Assembly (NCBI GenBank): GCA_026014905.1
Contig: JAOZHK010000038.1
Coordinates: 1-15,475, forward strand
DNA length: 15,475 bases
From: Candidatus Bathyarchaeota archaeon
GTDB taxonomy: Archaea; Thermoproteota; Bathyarchaeia; RBG-16-48-13; GCA-020355125
Direction: 5' to 3'
Every line of letters starts with the position of its first letter. Position 1 is the first letter of the stretch. Made by a program: the position numbers and the translations under genes. Below are positions 1 to 7,061 of the stretch, one piece after another. The notes under the pieces are model-generated. The model worked only from the letters and a program-made list of their open reading frames with translations, ran no database searches and had not been told where the DNA came from.

Positions 1-1
1 T

Positions 2-370
2 AAAGCCCGAAAATATCGGAAGATGTTAGGTGGAGGCATGCGCCAAGCCGGGGTCATCGCCGCTCCGGGGATTATTGCCCTTACACAGATGGTCAATCGC
101 CTCGCAGAAGATCATGTGAATGCCGGGCTCTTAGCCGATGGCCTGCAAAAACTAGGCATTCAGGTGTTGAATCCCGTTAGAACAAATATGGTCTATATCG
201 ATTTCGCGGATCTTGGATGGACTGGCGCAGATTGGGTAGCTGCTTGCACACAATTAGGATGGAAAACACGGGCACGCGGTTCTGGAACCCGTCTCTGTCT
301 CCATTATGGAATTGAATCCAATGACATCCATACCTTCCTCGATGGCCTTACTCGTATTATACCTGCCTAG
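2..370 (+). CDS. Threonine aldolase, C-terminal part (5' end outside window)
   Basis: This is the end of a PLP-dependent low-specificity threonine aldolase (fold type I), which cleaves L-threonine to glycine and acetaldehyde. The frame is open from base 2 and stops at TAG 368-370. The visible part starts with KARKYRKMLGGGMRQAG, the family segment that lies shortly after the PLP lysine; the RK-LGGGMRQAG core is diagnostic. It is followed by an 'APGIIAL' helix and the small C-terminal domain (NPVRTNMVYID, then a terminal 'TRLCLHYGI' strand of the type TxRxVxHxxI). The PLP-binding lysine itself lies upstream and is not visible. An internal ATG at 23 is not the real start, because family residues continue upstream of it. 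A T6 run at 418-423 may end this transcript. Family assignment is secure; true substrate preference cannot be read. Confidence 0.9.
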   Translation, partial: KARKYRKMLGGGMRQAGVIAAPGIIALTQMVNRLAEDHVNAGLLADGLQKLGIQVLNPVRTNMVYIDFADLGWTGADWVAACTQLGWKTRARGSGTRLCLHYGIESNDIHTFLDGLTRIIPA

Positions 371-401
371 TATCGGCAATAGGCGCGAGATGCATGCGCG
401 T

Positions 402-409
402 CATTATAT
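402..409 (+). promoter_or_regulatory. Probable TATA box for the first ThDP enzyme
   Basis: The sequence CATTATAT is centred about 26 bases before an expected start point near 432, which leaves a leader of roughly 27 bases to the TTG start at 459. An ATGCGCGT element (394-401) abuts it upstream, one of the CG-alternating elements seen beside other promoters here. The T6 run at 418-423 lies between the box and the start and may also terminate the upstream threonine aldolase transcript. Confidence 0.45.
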
Positions 410-458
410 GGAAAGTCTTTTTTATCCCAGAGTTATTTACCAACAATAGGTGTTAAAA

Positions 459-2153
459 TTGAAGATAGGAGCACATAATGGACTCGTACGAATCCTAAAG
501 ACGGAAGGCGTCAATTGGATAAGCGTGTTTCCCTCCTCTGGCTTGAACACGCCGTGTGGTGATGAAGGTGTTACAAACCTCATGCTACGCGATGAACGCT
601 TCGCCGTAGCCGTCGCCGACGGTTTTTCCCGCGTCTCTAATCGTCAACGATTTGGCGTCTGCACCGTACAAGGCGGCTATAACTCTGCAGGCCTACAATA
701 TGCATATGGCGCATTAGCACAAGCCTACGAAGATGGAACCCCCCTCTTATGTGTCACAGACGGTGTCCACACACCCATCACAGGTGTGAAAAGTTTCGAC
801 ATCACTGCGGCATTTCAAAGTGTCACAAAATGGACGGGATATATCAATAAACCCCATCGTGTCCCTGAATTTATGACTCGAGCGTACACATACTTGAAAA
901 GCGGGAAACCAGGCCCCATATTAATTCAGATTCCACGAGACCTAACTGAATACGATGATGCACTCTACCCCTATGACTCGCCGCCAGGATGGCGGCCACA
1001 AGGCGACCCACGGGACGTTGAACGCGCGGTACGCGCTCTTCTCGCAGCGAAAAACCCTATCCTTTATGCGGGCCAAGGAGTATTTTACGCGGATGCCTGC
1101 ACCGAATTACAAAAATTTGCTGAACTCATCCAAGTTCCAGTTTTAACTACGTTGAAAGGGAAGAGCGCGTTTCCCGAGAACCATCCCTTATCAGTGGGTG
1201 TCAAAGGAATCCCCGCAGAGCGCTTCCTCACCAATGCGGACCTCCTTTTCGGGCTTGGATGTAGCCTTTCTCCTGGCCGAAAATACGGCGGGTTCATGCA
1301 TCAGATTCCTGATACAAGACGAAGTGACATCATCCCGGCAAATGCGAAAAAAACCTTGATTCAATGTACACTTGACGATAAGGATCTCAATCATTACTAT
1401 CAGATCAATCATGCTGTTCTCGGTGATTTGAAGCTCGTGCTCCAACAACTCATACAAGAAGCACACAAACAACTCGCAGGAAAAACCCGCTCCAATTCAG
1501 TTCTCACACAAGCGCTTGACGCCGCGAAAAAAGCTCAAGCAGACAAGTATATGCCGTTAATGACCGAAAATACGCGACCAATCAATCCGTACCGTGTCTA
1601 TTGGGAAATTATGAACACGATAGATCGACCGAATTCTTTTGTAACTCATGATTCTGGTTTAACCAGGGAACAGTTGGCGACAGTTTATGAAGCAATAGTC
1701 CCTCACGGATTTATGGGCTGGGGAAATGTGTCTACACTCGGTTTTGGGTTAGGTGCAGCCATCGGCGCGAAACTTGCGTTTCCAGATCGCCAAGTCATTA
1801 ATGTGGCAGGAGACGCTGCAATAGGGTATCAGCTCGGTAATTATGAAGCCTTAGTCAGGCATAAAATTGGGATCACCACCGTTCATATCAATAATTCAGG
1901 ATTTAGTGGGTATGGACCTGGATTCTGGGGTGCTGGTCGGAACCCCTATGTTGCTGAAGTCACAGATTCGTCAACTCTAAATATGGCTAAAGCTGTGGAA
2001 GCGTTGGGAGAATACACCGAACGCATCGAAGATCCTGATGAAGTAGCACCAGCCCTTAAACGCGCCTTTAAAAAGAACGCTTCAGGCACTCCCGCATACC
2101 TTGAATTCATCTGCAGCAAATACCCTGTAGCTGGAGCATGGTTACTAAACTAG
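459..2153 (+). CDS. ThDP-dependent enzyme, acetolactate synthase-like (TPP1)
   Basis: This 564-residue enzyme has the three-domain layout of the acetolactate synthase/2-oxoacid decarboxylase superfamily. The N-terminal Pyr domain has the catalytic glutamate in RDERFAVAVADGFSR (E46). A central domain contains 'PILYAGQGVFYADA'. The C-terminal PP domain has the ThDP/Mg motif GDA (451-453) ending in NN (478-479); the third position is Ala instead of the usual Gly. The reaction should be decarboxylation and/or carboligation of a 2-oxo acid, substrate unknown. A longer start at GTG 450 exists, but TTG 459 is preferred: AGGTG (447-451) precedes it by seven bases, nothing resembling a ribosome site precedes 450, and it aligns with the TTG start of the paralogue at 10682 (LKxxxNGxxRILKxEG in both). 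The two proteins are alignable end to end. A T7 run follows the stop. Confidence 0.88.
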   Translation: MKIGAHNGLVRILKTEGVNWISVFPSSGLNTPCGDEGVTNLMLRDERFAVAVADGFSRVSNRQRFGVCTVQGGYNSAGLQYAYGALAQAYEDGTPLLCVTDGVHTPITGVKSFDITAAFQSVTKWTGYINKPHRVPEFMTRAYTYLKSGKPGPILIQIPRDLTEYDDALYPYDSPPGWRPQGDPRDVERAVRALLAAKNPILYAGQGVFYADACTELQKFAELIQVPVLTTLKGKSAFPENHPLSVGVKGIPAERFLTNADLLFGLGCSLSPGRKYGGFMHQIPDTRRSDIIPANAKKTLIQCTLDDKDLNHYYQINHAVLGDLKLVLQQLIQEAHKQLAGKTRSNSVLTQALDAAKKAQADKYMPLMTENTRPINPYRVYWEIMNTIDRPNSFVTHDSGLTREQLATVYEAIVPHGFMGWGNVSTLGFGLGAAIGAKLAFPDRQVINVAGDAAIGYQLGNYEALVRHKIGITTVHINNSGFSGYGPGFWGAGRNPYVAEVTDSSTLNMAKAVEALGEYTERIEDPDEVAPALKRAFKKNASGTPAYLEFICSKYPVAGAWLLN

Positions 2154-2171
2154 CTTCCTCTTCCTTTTTTT
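2154..2171 (+). terminator. Pyrimidine tract and T7 run after TPP1
   Basis: A pyrimidine-rich stretch begins at the TPP1 stop codon and ends in seven Ts (2165-2171). Oligo-T tracts without a strong hairpin are the usual archaeal terminator. Confidence 0.5.
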
Positions 2172-2202
2172 AGGACATACTCGCTTGCAGCGGGTGGAAA
2201 GT

Positions 2203-2235
2203 GAGGTTTATTACCTCTTCACCTTTTTATTATAG
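2203..2235 (+). promoter_or_regulatory. Hairpin followed by T-run/TATA-like box before the antiporter
   Basis: GAGGT (2203-2207) and ACCTC (2213-2217) can pair around a five-base loop, followed by a T5 run and then TTTATTATAG (2226-2235). This could be a second terminator for TPP1, or a promoter (TATA at 2226-2235, start point near 2258) with an operator-like inverted repeat upstream. The sequence does not decide between the two. Confidence 0.35.
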
Positions 2236-2303
2236 TTAATACGTGAACGTGTGATAACTGTCCATTGTTTTGATAAAGTATATAGAATGGGAGGAACATA
2301 TCG

Positions 2304-2372
2304 TTGAGTTCTCCTGACACTGGGTCATGCCAGACATCAACAACGTGGATAGTTGGAGAGAAGGCATATTGA
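2304..2372 (+). other. Short leader ORF (22 codons) overlapping the antiporter start region
   Basis: GGGAGG at 2289-2294, the best ribosome site near this gene, is nine bases before TTG 2304. That TTG opens a 22-codon frame (LSSPDTGSCQ...) which is not the antiporter frame. It ends with TGA at 2370-2372, overlapping a TTG (2369-2371) in the antiporter frame, which has GGAG (2355-2358) and AAGG (2361-2364) just upstream. This is either a translationally coupled leader peptide or a lost/gained base near the gene start. I cannot tell which. Confidence 0.35.
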
Positions 2373-3613
2373 ATGATTTTCTCATTCTCGGGCTAATCAT
2401 ATTAGTGGGATTCATTGGGCGAGGAATCTTTCGGTACACGAAAGTTCCAGAATCTCTTTTTATGATCATTATTGGCTTGATTGTCGGACCTTTTTTTAAT
2501 ATTGTTGATCAATCTGAGTTAGCCGATTATACTCCTCTAGTCGTGACGTTAACCTTGATTATCGTGTTATTGGACAGTGGACTATCATTGGAGATCGCTG
2601 ACATCGCGCGAAGCTTCGCAAAAGCAACGTTTTTCACCATTCTCGTGCTTGTCATCACTACTTCAGTAGTTGGGGGCTTTCTTTATCTGATAGGATGGAA
2701 TCCGTTACATGCGCTCCTTCTTGGAGTAGTCAGTTCAGGAACCACCACTATTGTGGTAACCTCCCTGCTCATACGATTAAGTATTCCCCGAGAGGTCAAG
2801 CAGATTCTCATCTTAGAATCGATAATTAATGACGTAACACTCGTCACTGCAGCTGTAATCATCATTCAACTGCTTCAGTTAGGTGCTCTTAACACAACTC
2901 AAGTTGTCTTGGCGATTGTGGAACCCATCGCAATCTCAGTAGTTGTGGGAATCTTCTTCATGATCGTTTGGGTAAACGCAATTGAATGGTTTTACCATGG
3001 TGAGGAATTGGTATACTGTTTCACGTTGGGTGTATTATTTTTGATGTACTCTGTCGTGGAGCTAATTGAAGGAAACGGAGCGATCGCCATTTTAGTTCTA
3101 AGTCTATCATTAGGCAATCTTCCTGAAATTATTAATAAAATCGGACGATCCCGCTTGTTCTCACGATATCCTCCGACACTGAAACGCATGGCGGATCGTT
3201 CCGAACATGTTGTCGACGAAATTAAAAAAACTCAACTCGATTTCTCGTTCTTCATCAAGATCTTCTTTTTCGTATACCTTGGAGTTATATTCGATCTCTC
3301 GGCATTAACTCCATTTTTAGTCGCGATCTGCGTGACCATATTAGCCCTCATGTTTGTCAGCCGGTATGTGAGCTCACGCATTCTAGCCTTATCTGACTCA
3401 AACTTTAAACGCTATGCCTCCATCATTTCAGCGATGGTAGCTCGAGGGTTTACTGCTACCTTCGTAGCACTGCTTCCATCAACGATGGGCATCGAGATCC
3501 CACTGCTTAAGGAATTAATCTTGATGATGGTGCTCTTCTCAACTCTGCCTACTATTGCAGCTTCAATTATCTTCGAACGAAAAGCACGAACAGAACGTCA
3601 ATCTAACTTTTAA
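2327..3613 (+). CDS. Na+(K+)/H+ antiporter, NhaP/CPA1 type
   Basis: This 428-residue integral membrane protein has about twelve hydrophobic segments starting near residue 16, the size and layout of CPA-type cation/proton exchangers. The ES-x2-ND motif (E164, N168-D169, in LESIINDV) corresponds to the ion-binding site of the NhaP/CPA1 branch. GVVSSGTTTIVV (133-144) sits where other members have a TDP stretch, so the Asp there is replaced. An arginine in MVARGFTATFVALL matches the conserved R-G helix near the C-terminus. It should exchange protons for Na+ or K+ at the cytoplasmic membrane. No regulatory C-terminal domain is present. The start is uncertain: ATG 2327 has no clear ribosome site, TTG 2369 is coupled to the leader ORF, and the strongest ribosome site serves TTG 2304 in another frame. 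Confidence 0.88.
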   Translation: MPDINNVDSWREGILNDFLILGLIILVGFIGRGIFRYTKVPESLFMIIIGLIVGPFFNIVDQSELADYTPLVVTLTLIIVLLDSGLSLEIADIARSFAKATFFTILVLVITTSVVGGFLYLIGWNPLHALLLGVVSSGTTTIVVTSLLIRLSIPREVKQILILESIINDVTLVTAAVIIIQLLQLGALNTTQVVLAIVEPIAISVVVGIFFMIVWVNAIEWFYHGEELVYCFTLGVLFLMYSVVELIEGNGAIAILVLSLSLGNLPEIINKIGRSRLFSRYPPTLKRMADRSEHVVDEIKKTQLDFSFFIKIFFFVYLGVIFDLSALTPFLVAICVTILALMFVSRYVSSRILALSDSNFKRYASIISAMVARGFTATFVALLPSTMGIEIPLLKELILMMVLFSTLPTIAASIIFERKARTERQSNF

Positions 3614-3630
3614 AAAAATGTAAAAAAAGA
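3613..3630 (-). terminator. Double T7 tract ending the minus-strand cupin transcript
   Basis: Read on the minus strand this is T7-ACA-T7 or close to it, about 40 bases past the cupin stop. It lies in the convergent gap with the antiporter. It has no T-run on the plus strand, so it should serve the minus-strand transcript. Confidence 0.5.
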
Positions 3631-3671
3631 AGAGATGTGGATAAGGCGCGCCTGCAAAATAGGCAATATTG

Positions 3672-4013
3672 TTATTCGCTACCCCGTATTGAAATATGGG
3701 AGAAAGCGTTCTGATCTGTCGCTCCGTGCCAATGTTGTTCACCTGCTGGTATAAAGAATGCCATGCCAGGAGTAGCAATTACTTCCTCCTTTTCATCAGC
3801 GACAATGCCTTTACCACTAAGAACCCAAAGTAACTGGTCGGATGGATGGGTATGAAAAACATTTTTGACTCCCGCGGGAAAAGAGACAATAGCAATGCTC
3901 AAATCTTGTGACGGAGTATCTTTGTTCACGACGGGTTGAATATCAACGGGTCCGGTAAAAATACCGCCTGTCCGCTCTATCACTTGTATCTCATTAAATT
4001 TTATGGTCTTCAT
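3672..4013 (-). CDS. Small single-domain cupin protein
   Basis: This 113-residue protein has one cupin barrel. Motif 1 is FPAGVKNVFHTHPSDQLLWVLSGKG in outline, with H54 and H56 as metal ligands and Q60 in the place of the usual Glu. Motif 2 is PGMAFFIPAGEQHWHG, with H94 or H96 as the third histidine. Such proteins bind a divalent metal and act as small enzymes or ligand sensors; the function here is unknown. It is the last gene of a minus-strand group (hydrolase, enolase-family enzyme, VOC protein, cupin) but has its own promoter. A TATA-like TGTATACT lies about 25 bases before the ATG, so the mRNA may be leaderless. No useful ribosome site is seen; AGGAT touches the ATG. Confidence 0.85.
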   Translation of the reverse strand: MKTIKFNEIQVIERTGGIFTGPVDIQPVVNKDTPSQDLSIAIVSFPAGVKNVFHTHPSDQLLWVLSGKGIVADEKEEVIATPGMAFFIPAGEQHWHGATDQNAFSHISIRGSE

Positions 4014-4032
4014 ATCCTGTTTGTATTCGAAG

Positions 4033-4040
4033 AGTATACA
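4033..4040 (-). promoter_or_regulatory. TATA box of the cupin gene, probably leaderless transcript
   Basis: On the minus strand TGTATACT places an expected start point (about 26 bases downstream) at or next to the ATG at 4013. A CG-alternating element (CACGTGCGCGTA, 4064-4075) lies about 30 bases upstream of the box. Confidence 0.4.
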
Positions 4041-4120
4041 TTAAGGTTTCTCGCAAGAACATGCACGTGCGCGTATTGATCCTCGAACTCTACTGAACTT
4101 GTCCCTGAGCCAGCTGTATC

Positions 4121-4594
4121 TCACTCACGGTCCCTGCTACATTGCATTTCTCGCTGTTGCAATTCAATGATATTTCCTTCAGGATCCGTAACATACACGA
4201 AAGTGACATTTCCCACTTGAGCAATCGGTAACGTTACTACTTCTCCAAGTTTATGGCCTCCGCACGCTATCACTTTTTCTTGATATGCTGAGATATCGTC
4301 CACTTTAAATGCCAAGTGTTGTAATCCCAAGCGATTAGCTGCTGGAGGCAATTGTGATTTCATTTGAGAATATTGGAAGATTTCCAAACAGGGACCCTGA
4401 GCTGGGTGACCGGGTAATCGCAGTTGTATTCCCTCCAATTGTGCATCATGGACGCCAGTGCCAAGGGATATCTTTTCGCCCGCTAAGGAGCGCTCAGGGT
4501 TTAATGGAACACAATCAAAGATTTCTTGATAGAACTTGGCGAGTTTTCGCCAATGTCGACTAATAATATTGACATGCACAAAGGTTACTGTCAC
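4121..4594 (-). CDS. VOC superfamily (glyoxalase/dioxygenase fold) protein
   Basis: This 157-residue protein has two babbab modules of the vicinal oxygen chelate fold. The module ends carry the metal ligands expected for the fold: H7 (FVHVNI), E71 (CLEIFQY), H93 (LQHLAFKV) and E144 (GNIIELQQ). The DPEGNIIEL ending is typical of glyoxalase I and methylmalonyl-CoA epimerase relatives. Substrate cannot be assigned. The start is GTG 4594; the ATG overlapping it at 4596 runs straight into TGA. The ribosome site is weak (GTGA). The gene begins 63 bases after the stop of the enolase-superfamily gene, so cotranscription is likely. Confidence 0.85.
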   Translation of the reverse strand: MTVTFVHVNIISRHWRKLAKFYQEIFDCVPLNPERSLAGEKISLGTGVHDAQLEGIQLRLPGHPAQGPCLEIFQYSQMKSQLPPAANRLGLQHLAFKVDDISAYQEKVIACGGHKLGEVVTLPIAQVGNVTFVYVTDPEGNIIELQQREMQCSRDRE

Positions 4595-4657
4595 ATGACT
4601 TCACTTCTTTATGCCAGCATTGGATATAGGTTTAAAGTATATTACTGCATCGAAACG

Positions 4658-5785
4658 CTAGTTATGAACTCGGTATTGTGTAAGCTTCGCTTCATCGATT
4701 TGGACACCTAATCCCGCGGTCTCTGGAATCGTAATATAGCCACCTCCCCGTTTGACGTCCTCAAAAGTGATAACATGTTGGGTAATGCGGTCGGTTAATG
4801 CTTGGGACGCGGGGCCACATCCTTCACTTGCATATTGTTGAACTTGTCGTGTACAGAGGGTGAAGTGGCGGCTTGCTTGTCGTCCGATTTCAAAAGTCAT
4901 CATTCCCCCAACGACACATGGAATGTCTGCCGCTTCCGCGATTGCTGCAATCTTCTTGGATAAATAGAAACCGCCATTCTTTGGTATTTTAATGTTCAAA
5001 ATATCCGCTGCACCGGCATGAATGAGTTGAAGCGCGTCATGAATAGTCACGTTACTTTCATCAGCACAGACCGGTGTATCAACGGCGTGCGCCACTTTTG
5101 CCATGCCTGTAAGATCCCAACGCTTCACTGGCTGCTCCACGAATTCTGGGTCATATCGCTCCAGCTGATGAATTGCTCGAATCGCCTGACGAGGCGTATA
5201 GCATTGGTTTGCATCTGCTCGCAGATTGATCTCCTCTCCCACCGCTTCACGGACCCGGCGAAATCGTTCCACATCCTTTTTCACCTCGCCCTTCAACTTC
5301 ACGACTAGAGTATCATAGCCTCCTTCTACCCATTTTTTGGCTAAATCTCCAATCGTCTCCAGAGACTCCGCACTCAATGTATAATCGACTTTTATTCTAT
5401 CAATTGCGTTACCTCCAAGAAGACGAAAGACAGGTAAATTCACAATTTTGCCTTGAAGATCGTGCAAGGCCATGTCAATGCCTGCTTTTGCTTGAAAATT
5501 CCGCGTGATCCGAGCATTCATCCGATCAAAGATTTGTTCGAGATTAAACGGGTCTTGACCGATAAGAGTTGGACCAAGATATTGGTTAATTGATGCGATG
5601 ATACTTTCAAAGGACTCATCGCGGAAACTCCGACTTGTCACACATTCACCAATTCCCACGGTACCATCTGTCATGACGATGCGGACAATGATATTACGAA
5701 ACGCTGTGGTAGTTCCCTGGGAAATAGTAAAGGGTGAGGCTAAAGGGACACTCACCGGGATGGCTTCCACACTTTGAATACACAC
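4658..5785 (-). CDS. Enolase superfamily enzyme, muconate-lactonizing-enzyme subgroup
   Basis: This 375-residue enzyme abstracts an alpha-proton from a carboxylate substrate. The N-terminal capping domain (to about 125) has GxTTAFRNIIVRI. The barrel carries the MLE-subgroup signature: K163-x-K165 (VVKLKG), Mg ligands D191 (RADANQ), E217 (VEQPV) and D242 (CADES), and the base K266 (NIKIPKNGG). Subgroup members are muconate cycloisomerases, dipeptide epimerases, N-acylamino acid racemases and hydroxyproline-derivative enzymes. The C-terminal EGCGP (321-325) resembles muconate-cycloisomerase-type endings more than the DLD ending of L-Ala-D/L-Glu epimerases. The start is GTG 5785 with AGGAGG eight bases upstream. 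It is flanked by a serine hydrolase 71 bases upstream and a VOC gene downstream. The fold and subgroup are sure; the reaction is not. Confidence 0.9.
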   Translation of the reverse strand: MCIQSVEAIPVSVPLASPFTISQGTTTAFRNIIVRIVMTDGTVGIGECVTSRSFRDESFESIIASINQYLGPTLIGQDPFNLEQIFDRMNARITRNFQAKAGIDMALHDLQGKIVNLPVFRLLGGNAIDRIKVDYTLSAESLETIGDLAKKWVEGGYDTLVVKLKGEVKKDVERFRRVREAVGEEINLRADANQCYTPRQAIRAIHQLERYDPEFVEQPVKRWDLTGMAKVAHAVDTPVCADESNVTIHDALQLIHAGAADILNIKIPKNGGFYLSKKIAAIAEAADIPCVVGGMMTFEIGRQASRHFTLCTRQVQQYASEGCGPASQALTDRITQHVITFEDVKRGGGYITIPETAGLGVQIDEAKLTQYRVHN

Positions 5786-5856
5786 TGTTCTCTCCTCCTA
5801 TTCCTAATCTCATACTCTGAATTACTATGTGATGATCTTTACTCAATTCTCAACAG

Positions 5857-6957
5857 TTAACTAGCTGAAGATTGAATGTTGGTCAATAACCGCTTGATAA
5901 CTCCATCAATGTAAGGTACATCCATCCAGCGAACAACTACGACCAAGTCATGTTCAGGATCCACCCAGATTCGATTTCCCCCTTCCCCGGATGCAAAATA
6001 ACTTGTCTCTGGCGCACTTGGCAGTCGCTTTTGACCAGTATTCAACCACCACATGTATCCATATGCGGGATTAAGGACGCTAGGAGTCGTCGCCATCGCG
6101 ATCCAATGTGATGAAATTAATTGCTGCGTCTTCCATTTTCCTTGCCGAAGAAAGAGATAACCAAATCGAGCATGATCTTGCGTACTAATATGTAAGCCCC
6201 CTCCCCAATGCCCTCCGCCACTCACAGATTGTATTCGAATTCCATCGATTGTCACCCACGAGTTTCGATAACCATGCCATCTCCACGTACTGGACGCATG
6301 AATAGGATCCATAATTGCAGTTTTCAAAACTTGCGGTAATGGTTGTCGCCAGACATGAAGTAAGGCTAGAGCAGTGAGATTGACACGGACATCGTTATAT
6401 TCATAATACGTCCCCGGTTCTTGTGGTTCTCGGAGCTCATCATCTGGATTCCCCGCTGCGTAATGTTTAGCCCAAAGCGAGCCATCCCACTCATTCGTTT
6501 GCTGTAAGAGGTGATGCCATGTGATCTTTGCATTGTGGGGTGAATCAAAATGCCCACTTTGAACATACATTTGCACTGGATCATGAACATCTCGGATAAG
6601 TCCCTTATCCAATGCTAAACCCGCGACGGTGGAGAGATAACTTTTAGTTACACTATGAGTCATATCTGCGGAAAGCGTATCGCCCCACTCCGCGATTCGG
6701 TAACCATGACGTAAAACAAGACCATTGACGCCTGTTCGAGGCCGCGTCTTTCCATACGCCTTCCCGTCATCAAATCGCTTAGACGTGTACCGTAGCTTAA
6801 TATATCGTGGATACTCTTTTCGAGGTCTAGGCGTCTCATGGGCTATTGAGAAAGATATAGCTTCTTCCACCATCTGTGAATCCATTCCCACGCTTTCGGG
6901 TTGCCGCTGCTCCCAATTATCCCAACGTTCTGGATAATACCGCTTCATCTTTGTCAC
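5857..6957 (-). CDS. Serine hydrolase, beta-lactamase/CubicO family
   Basis: This 366-residue protein of the penicillin-binding/class C beta-lactamase fold has S102-V-T-K105 (HSVTKSYLS) as the SxxK nucleophile and general base. YYEYNDVRVN (184-193) lies at the YxN position, GYMWW is typical of the family, and GEGGNRIWVDPEHDLVVV occupies the place of the third (KTG/HxG) motif. Members are esterases, D-aminopeptidases, amide hydrolases and DD-peptidases, so an esterase or peptidase role is more likely than beta-lactam resistance. There is no signal peptide or membrane segment, so it should be cytoplasmic. The start could be GTG 6957 or ATG 6948; neither has a clear ribosome site. It is the first gene of the minus-strand group with the enolase-family enzyme. 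Confidence 0.88.
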   Translation of the reverse strand: MTKMKRYYPERWDNWEQRQPESVGMDSQMVEEAISFSIAHETPRPRKEYPRYIKLRYTSKRFDDGKAYGKTRPRTGVNGLVLRHGYRIAEWGDTLSADMTHSVTKSYLSTVAGLALDKGLIRDVHDPVQMYVQSGHFDSPHNAKITWHHLLQQTNEWDGSLWAKHYAAGNPDDELREPQEPGTYYEYNDVRVNLTALALLHVWRQPLPQVLKTAIMDPIHASSTWRWHGYRNSWVTIDGIRIQSVSGGGHWGGGLHISTQDHARFGYLFLRQGKWKTQQLISSHWIAMATTPSVLNPAYGYMWWLNTGQKRLPSAPETSYFASGEGGNRIWVDPEHDLVVVVRWMDVPYIDGVIKRLLTNIQSSAS

Positions 6958-7061
6958 ATCAATAACTATCCATGTCTTAACACATTATTTATTGTTAGAT
7001 ATTCATAGCAGACCGTTTAAAGCTTCTCTCGCGCCATCAACACTCTTATGCATTATGGGAA

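Noticed and set aside
450..458. GTG start of TPP1 at 450
   Set aside because: No ribosome site precedes it, whereas AGGTG lies seven bases before TTG 459 and the paralogue begins at the equivalent TTG.
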